Origin: HXMU1420-2 sp040830545
GTDB taxonomy: Bacteria; Pseudomonadota; Alphaproteobacteria; Rhodobacterales; Rhodobacteraceae
Direction of reading: 5' to 3'
Assembly: GCA_040830545.1 (NCBI GenBank)
Contig: JBFOMB010000174.1
Coordinates: 1 to 27,435, forward strand
DNA length: 27,435 nucleotides
Below the pieces are notes generated by a model. It did no database searches. It had not been told where the DNA came from and was given only the letters and a program-made list of their open reading frames with translations. Position numbers and translations under genes: made by a program. Shown here in pieces: positions 8,464-14,713 of the stretch (position 1 is its first letter; each line of letters opens with the position of its first letter).

Positions 8464-8820
8464 CAAAACTAACGACCCTGTCCGCTTCGGTCGGTTGCTG
8501 ACGTGCTCTGCATTGCATCGTTTACCCATGGCAATCTTGATGGCTCGTCGCTCTCGCCTCCGTCCGTGCGTACAGAACAGACGTATTCCGCTATTTGGGT
8601 GCTGACGCGGGCCCTTTGCCGGGAAGATGAAACGCACGTCCCTTCGTTCTTACACAACATGGTCCGTCAAATTGCTGCTTTGAACGGGCACCTGTGTCTG
8701 AGCGCACTCGGTCTGACGCCTGCCCGCCGCAGGGACACCCGAAACCCTCACCCGCACGCACGTTTCAGTTGACCTTTTCGTCAGGTGTAACATGTTTGGC
8801 GATAACGTCAGGAGGCCACC
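8464..8820. other. 357-bp gap without a recognisable gene
   Basis: Separates the unrecognised protein from the MAPEG gene. Short open frames exist on both strands but none resembles a protein. A TTGACC at 8769-8774 is promoter-like, but no fitting -10 sequence lies at 16-19 bp. An AGGAGG at 8810-8815 belongs to the next gene. No terminator is seen after 8463. Confidence 0.5.
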
Positions 8821-9207
8821 TTGCCCGAAATCACACCGATCTACATCGCCTTAATCGCTCTTTTTTTCCTTTGGCTCAGCGGCAGGGTTATCGCGGTGCG
8901 CAGGTCGCACAGCATCTCGTTGGGTGATGGCGGGGACAAGGTGCTGGAACGGCGAATACGTGCGCAGGGCAATTGCGCGGAATACGCTCCGATTGGCCTG
9001 CTGCTGCTGCTGGCGCTGGAATTGCAGGGCGCACAAGTGTGGGTGTTGCATGTCTTGGGGCTAATGCTGCTGGCCGGTCGGGTGCTGCATGGCCTCGCGC
9101 TCAACCACCGCAAGCCCGCACCGATGATGCGCATATCCGGCATGCTGCTGACGCTTGGGATGATTGCCGTCGCGGCCATCCTTTCGCTTGGGATGGCCGT
9201 GACGTAG
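8821..9207 (+). CDS. MAPEG-family integral membrane protein
   Basis: 128 residues with about four membrane segments: IYIALIALFFLWLSG near the start, then two in the middle around IGLLLLLALELQG and VWVLHVLGLMLLAGRVLHG, and LLTLGMIAVAAILSLGMAV at the end. The loop ERRIRAQGNCAEYAPIG is the typical MAPEG signature, and GRVLHGLAL also fits. Family members are glutathione-dependent transferases and peroxidases of membrane lipids and xenobiotics; bacterial ones of this YecN-like type are mostly uncharacterised. The start is TTG, fixed by a perfect AGGAGG at 8810-8815 five bases before it; there is no in-frame ATG that would keep the first helix. Ends 9 bp from the convergent YHYH gene. Confidence 0.85.
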   Translation: MPEITPIYIALIALFFLWLSGRVIAVRRSHSISLGDGGDKVLERRIRAQGNCAEYAPIGLLLLLALELQGAQVWVLHVLGLMLLAGRVLHGLALNHRKPAPMMRISGMLLTLGMIAVAAILSLGMAVT

Positions 9208-9216
9208 CGCGCCCAA

Positions 9217-10116
9217 TCAGCGCCGCTTAGCAAAGCTGCGATCAACCTGACCTTTGAAACACCGCGGGATCACCGGGAAGGTTTCAGACAGGAAATAGGC
9301 ATAGGTACCGTTCGGATACTCTGCCGTGCGAACTGTCGCGCCGTTGCATTCATCCAGATCTCCGGCCCCGGCGACATATTGATAGTCCTGCACAAAGGTC
9401 CCGTCATACCGCCCGGAAGGCGCGGATCCACCCGGACGGCTGCCCGATTTCAACCGATACGAACTGCGCATTTTCTTCACGCGCCCGCTGATGTTGGCGG
9501 TGATGGCATAAACCGGAAACCCGTCCGCCGCATAACCGATCAAAGGCGAAGGTTTCGACGCAGACCACCCCAGCTGCGACATCAGCCCCGTCGGCAGCCC
9601 GTGATAGTGATAAATCCCACCCGGCTGCACATGGGCGTAATTCGCGTCCAGCCCCAACGGCACCGCGCCGCCCAACGCCTCGTACTGCCATCCGCCACGC
9701 GGATTGCCCTGCCAGAACTCGCCCGCGCCGGGATCAAACGGCACCCCGTTCAGACCGACACCAAACAGGGTGCGCAGGCTGGCATTGGTACGCGCGGCTT
9801 TCCGCGGGTTTGCGGCGACCTTGAAATTGTAGCGTTGTCGCGAAATTGCATGCGGATTGCCCCGGTTAGGAAAGGCCCCTACTGGATGTGTCGGCACCCC
9901 GTTTGACTTGATTCGGATCGAATTGCCGCTCTGGCTGATGTCAACGGCACCCCCTGATACCCTCTTGTTCGCAGGCACCAGTTTCAGCGGTTGCGATTTC
10001 GTGGCGGTGTGCTTGCGCAGGGGCGGACGACCCTGTTGTGCCAATGCCTCGAATGACCAGCATCCGAGGATCAACAGCGTCAGGGCCAGAGTTTTCAGGG
10101 TTTCAAATCGCATCAT
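9217..10116 (-). CDS. Secreted YHYH-domain protein
   Basis: 299 residues. The N-terminal signal peptide spans roughly residues 1-26 (hydrophobic LALTLLILG, then a possible cleavage after ALA). An LILGC at 15-19 could alternatively be a lipoprotein box. The YHYH domain is marked by PGGIYHYHGLP with the name-giving residues at 169-172, preceded by GWQYEALGG and followed by GYAADGFPVYA and YDGTFVQDYQYVAGAGDLDECNG, all typical of the family. The C-terminus has a TYAYFLSETFPVIPRCF segment. The domain occurs in secreted proteins of marine bacteria and eukaryotes; its biochemical role is unsettled and metal binding by the His residues is plausible. Start: two ATGs in tandem (10116 or 10113) after GAAGG. 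A TATAGT-like -10 on the minus strand lies at 10149-10154. Confidence 0.88.
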   Translation of the reverse strand: MMRFETLKTLALTLLILGCWSFEALAQQGRPPLRKHTATKSQPLKLVPANKRVSGGAVDISQSGNSIRIKSNGVPTHPVGAFPNRGNPHAISRQRYNFKVAANPRKAARTNASLRTLFGVGLNGVPFDPGAGEFWQGNPRGGWQYEALGGAVPLGLDANYAHVQPGGIYHYHGLPTGLMSQLGWSASKPSPLIGYAADGFPVYAITANISGRVKKMRSSYRLKSGSRPGGSAPSGRYDGTFVQDYQYVAGAGDLDECNGATVRTAEYPNGTYAYFLSETFPVIPRCFKGQVDRSFAKRR

Positions 10117-10217
10117 GGTTCTATGCCTTCGGAACTGAGTCTGTCCTTACTATACGGCAACCAATCCGGTTTCCGTCGCGCCCAATGGAATATCCTTGAA
10201 CAAAGTCATTTTTCCTC

Positions 10218-10246
10218 TTGCAGCCCGGTGCGGTTCTGACTATCTC
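10218..10246 (+). promoter_or_regulatory. Probable promoter of tRNA-Gly
   Basis: TTGCAG (10218-10223) and TATCTC (10241-10246) are separated by 17 bp, and the mature tRNA begins 14 bases after the -10. Each hexamer matches consensus only in part, but spacing and position suit a tRNA promoter. Confidence 0.4.
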
Positions 10247-10259
10247 ACACCCAACGGAC

Positions 10260-10334
10260 GCGGGCGTAGCTCAGGGGTAGAGCATTACCTTGCCAAGGTA
10301 AGGGTCGTGAGTTCGAATCTCATCGCCCGCTCCA
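10260..10334 (+). tRNA. tRNA-Gly (anticodon GCC)
   Basis: Complete 75-nt cloverleaf. Acceptor stem GCGGGCG/CGCCCGC. D-arm GCTC/GAGC around AGGGGTA. Anticodon stem TTACC/GGTAA with loop TTGCCAA giving anticodon GCC. T-arm GTGAG/CTCAT around TTCGAAT. Discriminator T and encoded CCA follow. It reads GGC and GGT glycine codons. The 3' end runs directly into AAAAA. No integrase or attachment-site duplication is seen next to it. Confidence 0.97.
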
Positions 10335-10340
10335 AAAAAT

Positions 10341-10496
10341 CTCACAACATACTGGTTCAATGAAACAAAGTATGTTGGGAGAGTCCGTTTGGCAGGTGCG
10401 GTTTCAAACAAATACTACCGCACGCTTGACAGAAGCCGGAATATCGCCGACCTTGTCCACAGCATCCCAGCCGCATTTTCGCGCGCTGGGTTTTTT
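10341..10496 (+). ncRNA. Candidate structured leader or small RNA (three hairpins, terminator-ended)
   Basis: Three stem-loops follow the tRNA. Hairpin 1: 13-bp arms with one mismatch (10341-10353 and 10369-10381). Hairpin 2: GTGCGGT/ACCGCAC (10396-10402 and 10417-10423). Hairpin 3: intrinsic terminator at 10466-10496. The left arm of hairpin 2 (10397-10403) can instead pair with AGCCGCA (10469-10475) inside the terminator, so two exclusive folds exist. The MFS start codon is only 26 bp beyond. This suggests either a leader that attenuates the MFS gene or a small RNA trailing the tRNA. No known RNA family recognised; fold drawn by eye. Confidence 0.4.
10466..10496 (+). terminator. Intrinsic terminator just upstream of the MFS gene
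   Basis: CCCAGC (10466-10471) pairs with GCTGGG (10485-10490) and is followed at once by six T (10491-10496). It may end the tRNA-Gly transcript, or act conditionally before the MFS start at 10523. Confidence 0.75.
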
Positions 10497-10522
10497 CGTT
10501 CCGAAACAGCACTGGTGACCCG

Positions 10523-11746
10523 ATGAGTATCAACGACCCGCAGCAGGCCGGGAGCGGCCGCGTATTCCTGCCCATCTATATCGCGATGTTCAGCTGCATG
10601 GCGGCGATGATGGGATTCGTTTCAATGGCTGGTGCCATGGCCAAGACTTTTGCATTGGCACCGTGGCAAATCGGGATGACCGTCACCGTATCGGGGCTGG
10701 TCTGGGTTCTGGCCTCCCGGGCATGGGGGCAACGCAGCGATCGTGTCGGGCGGCGGCCCGTGCTGCAGCGTGGGGCGCTGATCTTTGTTGTGGCCTATGC
10801 ATTGATGACTCTGTCAGTTGGGGTAGGGCAGGCCACTGGGCTGACCGGGTGGCTGATGCTGGCCTTGCTTGCTTTGACACGGGCTGGCATGGGTCTGGGC
10901 TTTGCCGCCATTCCCACGGCAGCCAACGCCTATATCGCTGACCGGACACAGCCAGAAGAGCGAGCCGGGCAAATGGGTCGCCTTGGCGCGATGCAGGCTA
11001 TGGGCATGATTGCGGGTCCAGCGCTGGTGTCCCTTCTGGCCTGGGCCGGTGTGGTGCTTCCTTTGGCTGTTTTGGCTGTCATGCCCTTTGTGGCGTTGGT
11101 TGCGTTGCAGCGGGGATTGACCGAACCCGTTGTGGAACGCGGCGAACAGCGCCCACCGCTCAGCATGCTGGACGCCCGGTTGCGCACGGTCTGCCTGATC
11201 GGCATCGGTGCGATGTTCTGTGTCGGTATCGCCCAGATTTCGGTCGGGTTTTTGGTGATCGACAGGTTCGGCATGACACCCACCCAAGGTGCGCAATACG
11301 CAGGTATTGCCCTGACTGTTGTGGGCATTGCGCTGATCCCCGCACAACTGTCGGTGCGGGCGTTGGGTTGGACGCCTGCGGTTTTGCTGATGGCAGGGGC
11401 GTCTTTGGCCGCCCTCGGGTTCTTGTGTTCCGCCCTGTCAGCTCACATTGCTGTTCTGCTGATTGGATACGCGCTTAGCGGCTTTGGGCTTGGCTGGGTC
11501 TTTGCCGGTATTTCTGCGCAGGCCGCCAACTCCGTATCTGGTGAAGAACAGGGTCGCGCTGCGGGGGCCGTTTCGGCGTCCCAAGGGCTGGGTGTCATGG
11601 TCGGACCGCTGGCGGGCGCTCTGCTCTACGGAATTGCTCCGAGCATTCCTTATCTGGCCGGTGCGGCGTTGCTGATCATCTTGGCGGGGCTGGCATTTAG
11701 TGTTCGGCTGCGAGCGACCGGGACAACACCCACCCGAGACACCTGA
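10523..11746 (+). CDS. MFS transporter, drug-exporter (TetA-like) type
   Basis: 407-residue inner-membrane protein with about 12 hydrophobic segments. The loop between helices 2 and 3 has the MFS motif A GQRSDRVGRRP (69-79). GLGFAAIPTAANAYIAD in helix 4-5 and the symmetric GLGWVFAGISAQAANSV in the C-half fit proton-driven exporters of the TetA/Bcr group. The drug or metabolite is unknown. The ribosome site is poor (GGTGAC). Because a terminator ends 26 bp before the start, expression may depend on readthrough or antitermination of the upstream leader. murD follows after 88 bp on the same strand with no terminator seen, so the two may be co-transcribed. Confidence 0.92.
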   Translation: MSINDPQQAGSGRVFLPIYIAMFSCMAAMMGFVSMAGAMAKTFALAPWQIGMTVTVSGLVWVLASRAWGQRSDRVGRRPVLQRGALIFVVAYALMTLSVGVGQATGLTGWLMLALLALTRAGMGLGFAAIPTAANAYIADRTQPEERAGQMGRLGAMQAMGMIAGPALVSLLAWAGVVLPLAVLAVMPFVALVALQRGLTEPVVERGEQRPPLSMLDARLRTVCLIGIGAMFCVGIAQISVGFLVIDRFGMTPTQGAQYAGIALTVVGIALIPAQLSVRALGWTPAVLLMAGASLAALGFLCSALSAHIAVLLIGYALSGFGLGWVFAGISAQAANSVSGEEQGRAAGAVSASQGLGVMVGPLAGALLYGIAPSIPYLAGAALLIILAGLAFSVRLRATGTTPTRDT

Positions 11747-11834
11747 TAGGCTTCCCAAGCCCCATCTGATCCGCTACTCCGATGATCGCCGCGCTGGAGA
11801 GTGTCCGACGCGCAAAGCAAGACACGAGGCCCAT

Positions 11835-13232
11835 ATGATCACAGTCCGAGGTATGGAACACAAACGTATCGGCGTTCTGGGGCTCGGCCGGTCCGGCCTT
11901 GCCGCTGCACGCGCCCTGCAAGCGGGCGGCGCAGTGCCCGTCTGTTGGGACGACAACCCGGCAGCCCGACAGGCAGCCGAGGAAGAGGGGTTCCAATGTG
12001 AGAACCTGGGCAAAGGGACGGTGATGCAAGACCTTGCATCGCTCATCGTCAGCCCCGGCATCCCACACCTCTATCCTTCACCAAACCCGGTGATCGCGCA
12101 GGCGCTGCAGGCTGGCATCCCGGTGGACAACGATATCGGGTTGTTCTTTGCTTCCCTCGCCACGCCGCAATGGGACAGGTTCGAAACGATCCCGCGTGTG
12201 ATCGCAGTCACCGGGTCCAACGGCAAATCCACCACCGCTGCGCTGATCCACCATGTGCTGGAAACCGCCGGGATCCAGTCGCAACTGGCAGGCAATATCG
12301 GCCGTGGTGTGCTGGACATCGACCCACCCGAGGATGGCGATGTGGTGGTTCTGGAACTGTCCAGCTATCAGACCGAACTGGCCCGCGCCCTGACCCCTGA
12401 CATTGCTGTGTTCACCAACCTGTCGCCAGATCACCTGGACCGGCATGGCGGCATGGGCGGGTACTTTGCCGCCAAACGCCGCCTGTTTGCCGAGGGCGGG
12501 CCGGATCGTGCGATCATTGGTGTGGACGAGGTCGAAGGTCGTTTCCTGGCCGGGCAGCTGGCCGAAGGCCCGGCGGATGATAGGGTGATCCGCATCTCTT
12601 CCGGTCAGAAACTGACCGGGCCCGGCTGGCAGTTTTTCGCACGCAAAGGGTTCCTGTCCGAGTATCGCAAAGGACGACAGGCCGCATCAGTCGACCTGCG
12701 CGAGGTGGCGGGCCTGCCTGGCGCACACAACCACCAAAACGCCTGCGCCGCCTTTGCTGCCGTGCGCGCCCTGGGCGTGGCCCCGCGTGTGATCGAAGCC
12801 GGATTCCACAGCTACCCGGGCCTGCCACATCGCAGCCAGGTGATTGCAAAAGCAAACGGCGTGACCTTCGTTAACGACAGCAAAGCCACCAACGTGGACA
12901 GCGCAGCCCAGGCGCTCCGTGCGTTCCCGCGCATCCGCTGGATCTGCGGCGGTTTGCAAAAGGACGGTGGCCTCGATCCCGTCAATGCCGCCTCTGCCTC
13001 CGTGGCCAAAGCCTACGTCATCGGCCGTGAAGCAGCGGCGTTTGCCGTGCAACTCGACTCAGAGGCAGAGGTCTGCACCACGATGGCCACCGCCGTCGAA
13101 CGCGCGATGGCCGAGGCGGAACAGGGCGACACCATCCTGCTCGCCCCCGCCGCGGCAAGCTTCGATCAATACGACAATTTCGAACAACGCGGCGCAGACT
13201 TCATCGCCGAGGTCGAGGCGCGTCTGACCTGA
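11835..13232 (+). CDS. murD: UDP-N-acetylmuramoyl-L-alanine--D-glutamate ligase
   Basis: Cytoplasmic Mur ligase adding D-glutamate to UDP-MurNAc-L-Ala with ATP in peptidoglycan synthesis. 465 residues, normal length. The N-terminal Rossmann-like domain binds the UDP substrate (RIGVLGLGRSGLAAARAL, 11-28). The central ATPase has the P-loop VTGSNGKST (125-133), ELSSYQTE (174-181) and NLSPDHLDRHG (195-205). The C-terminal domain has GLPHRSQ, FVNDSKATN and GGLQKDGG. Near the end it reads LAPAAASFDQYDNFEQRG, where many homologues have SPACAS; small changes only. The frame is open 45 codons further upstream, but ATG 11835 follows GAGG (11826-11829) and gives the usual N-terminus. It lies outside a division/cell-wall cluster, beside an MFS gene, and is convergent with an aminotransferase. 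Confidence 0.95.
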   Translation: MITVRGMEHKRIGVLGLGRSGLAAARALQAGGAVPVCWDDNPAARQAAEEEGFQCENLGKGTVMQDLASLIVSPGIPHLYPSPNPVIAQALQAGIPVDNDIGLFFASLATPQWDRFETIPRVIAVTGSNGKSTTAALIHHVLETAGIQSQLAGNIGRGVLDIDPPEDGDVVVLELSSYQTELARALTPDIAVFTNLSPDHLDRHGGMGGYFAAKRRLFAEGGPDRAIIGVDEVEGRFLAGQLAEGPADDRVIRISSGQKLTGPGWQFFARKGFLSEYRKGRQAASVDLREVAGLPGAHNHQNACAAFAAVRALGVAPRVIEAGFHSYPGLPHRSQVIAKANGVTFVNDSKATNVDSAAQALRAFPRIRWICGGLQKDGGLDPVNAASASVAKAYVIGREAAAFAVQLDSEAEVCTTMATAVERAMAEAEQGDTILLAPAAASFDQYDNFEQRGADFIAEVEARLT

Positions 13233-13234
13233 TT

Positions 13235-13348
13235 GAGCGCCTTCGGCGCGCACGATGTCTCGTCGTTGGCCTCCGGCCGCCTCCTCGGGATGGGCGTGTG
13301 CGGCACAAAGAGGTGAAGACCTGAAACGCTGTGAAAATTGAGTATTTG
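13235..13348 (+). repeat. Gene-end repeat element, copy after murD
   Basis: Ordered blocks starting three bases after the murD stop: GAGCGCCTTCGGCGC (13235-13249, a GCGCC-TTC-GGCGC hairpin), TCTCGTCG (13258-13265), CTCCTCGGG (13281-13289) and AGTATTTG (13341-13348). The same blocks recur in reverse orientation after the aminotransferase. No T-run follows the hairpin here, so termination by this copy is doubtful. Confidence 0.6.
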
Positions 13349-13367
13349 ACTCAAGAAGAAGTCAAAT
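13344..13367. repeat. Central 8-bp inverted repeat of the murD/aminotransferase gap
   Basis: ATTTGACT (13344-13351) and AGTCAAAT (13360-13367) form perfect arms around an 8-nt loop near the centre of the convergent gap. The left arm overlaps the AGTATTTG block. Confidence 0.5.
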
Positions 13368-13380
13368 CTTCATTGTTCTA

Positions 13381-13477
13381 CAAATACTTGCGCCGCAGGC
13401 CTGCGAGGCGTTAGCCGAGCCCGAGGAGAAAATCGAGCGCGATTTTCGACGAGAAAAAAAGTGCGCCGAAGGCGCTC
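13381..13477 (-). repeat. Gene-end repeat element, copy after the aminotransferase
   Basis: Reverse-orientation partner of the element after murD. Read on the minus strand from the aminotransferase stop: GAGCGCCTTCGGCGC (13477-13463), TCTCGTCG (13454-13447), CTCCTCGGG (13428-13420), AGTATTTG (13388-13381). The gap between the first block and CTCGTCG is nine bases in both copies. The next gap is 18 bases here and 15 in the other copy, filled here by the hairpin GAAAATCG/CGATTTTC (13428-13435 and 13440-13447). Confidence 0.6.
13454..13477 (-). terminator. Intrinsic terminator of the class I/II aminotransferase gene
   Basis: On the minus strand GCGCC-TTC-GGCGC (13475-13463) is followed by AC and seven T (13460-13454). 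The hairpin begins within the stop codon region of the aminotransferase. It also forms the first block of the gene-end repeat. Confidence 0.75.
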
Positions 13478-14654
13478 ATTTCTGCTGCGATTGAGACAGG
13501 AAATCACCGATGCGGCTCAGCGCGCGACGGATGTTTTCCTCGCTGTTGGCATAGCTGATGCGGATATAGCCTTCGCCCAGTATCCCGAAATCCGGCCCGC
13601 CGATGGTTGCAACACCGGTTTCCTCCAACAGGGCCGACGCCAGTGGTTTTGCCTGCCAGCCGGTTTCGGTGATGTTGGGAAAGGCGTAAAACGCGCCTTT
13701 GGGCAGGATGCAACTGACACCGGGCAGGGCGTTCAACATCTCATGCACCACGCGGCGGCGCGTATCAAACGCTGCTTGCATCTCGTGAACCGCGTCCTGC
13801 GGGCCGGTCAGTGCCGCCAGCCCGGCAAACTGCGACGGGGTGTTCACACAGGACCAGGCATTCACCGCCAGTTTGCGCACTTTGTCGTAGAGCGCATCGG
13901 GCCACACCGAATACCCCATGCGCCAACCGGTCATGGCATAGGTTTTCGACCAGCCATTCAGCAGGATCAACCGGTCGCGGATCTCGGGGTAATTCAGCAA
14001 CGTGACGTGCTGCTCACCATCATAAAGCAACTGGTCGTAAATCTCATCCGACATGACCGCCACGTTCGGGTGATCCGCCAACCCTGTTACCAACGCGTCG
14101 ATTTCGGATTTCGGCGTCACCCCGCCACAGGGGTTTGCCGGTGAATTCAGGATCAACAGCCGCGTGCGGTCCGTGATCAGGGTCAGAGTTTCCTCGGCAG
14201 AGATGCCAAACCCCTGTTCTTCGCGGATCGGAACTGGCACCGGTGTCGCGCCGGTGTATTCGATCATCGACCGATAGATCGGGAAGCCCGGATCGGGATA
14301 GAGGATTTCCGCCCCAGGTTCGCCAAACATCAGGATGGCCGCAAACATGGTGACCTTGCCGCCAGGCACGATGATCACGTTGTCCGGGTTCACCTCTGCT
14401 GTGAACCGTTTGTGCAGGTCTGCCGCGACCGCCTCGCGCAGTTCCGGGATACCAGTCGCCGCCGTATAGCCGTGCTGGCCGTCACGCAGCGCCTTGATTG
14501 CGGCTTCCACGATATGGGGCGGGGTGGGGAAATCGGGCTGCCCGATGCCAAGGTTGATGACATCCATGCCCCCAGCTGCCAATTGATTCGCACGCGCCAG
14601 CACGGCAAAGGCGTTTTCCTCACCGATGCGGTCGAAATTGGGTACGGTTTGCAT
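13476..14654 (-). CDS. Class I/II PLP-dependent aminotransferase
   Basis: 392-residue fold-type I aminotransferase, aspartate/aromatic aminotransferase-like, moving an amino group from an amino acid to a 2-oxo acid in the cytoplasm. Seen: NLGIGQPDFPTP (34-45), YTAATGIPELREAV (63-76), SPANPCGG (171-178, with Asn174 for the cofactor ring), SDEIYDQLLY (202-211, Asp203 and Tyr206), SKTYAMTGWRMG (236-247, Schiff-base Lys237 and Arg245) and IRISYANSEENI near the end with the carboxylate-binding Arg. ATG 14654 is preceded by AGGGAGG at a five-base spacing; the frame stays open 48 codons upstream but into low-quality protein. Substrate cannot be read. It is followed by an intrinsic terminator, so the minus-strand block to the right may end here; 59 bp separate it from the next gene's stop. 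Confidence 0.93.
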   Translation of the reverse strand: MQTVPNFDRIGEENAFAVLARANQLAAGGMDVINLGIGQPDFPTPPHIVEAAIKALRDGQHGYTAATGIPELREAVAADLHKRFTAEVNPDNVIIVPGGKVTMFAAILMFGEPGAEILYPDPGFPIYRSMIEYTGATPVPVPIREEQGFGISAEETLTLITDRTRLLILNSPANPCGGVTPKSEIDALVTGLADHPNVAVMSDEIYDQLLYDGEQHVTLLNYPEIRDRLILLNGWSKTYAMTGWRMGYSVWPDALYDKVRKLAVNAWSCVNTPSQFAGLAALTGPQDAVHEMQAAFDTRRRVVHEMLNALPGVSCILPKGAFYAFPNITETGWQAKPLASALLEETGVATIGGPDFGILGEGYIRISYANSEENIRRALSRIGDFLSQSQQK

Positions 14655-14713
14655 GTGGGCCTCCCTCGTTTGGCGATACATCGCCCGAACGCAGGGGAAT
14701 GTGCAAGGGCCGC

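Noticed and set aside
8769..8799. TTGACC as the -35 of a MerR-type or normal promoter before the MAPEG gene
   Set aside because: No acceptable -10 hexamer occurs at 16-19 bp and there is no dyad in the spacer.
10260..10522. tRNA-Gly as an integration site with an attached island
   Set aside because: No integrase gene and no second copy of the tRNA 3' end are seen in the window; the genes to the right look like core genes.
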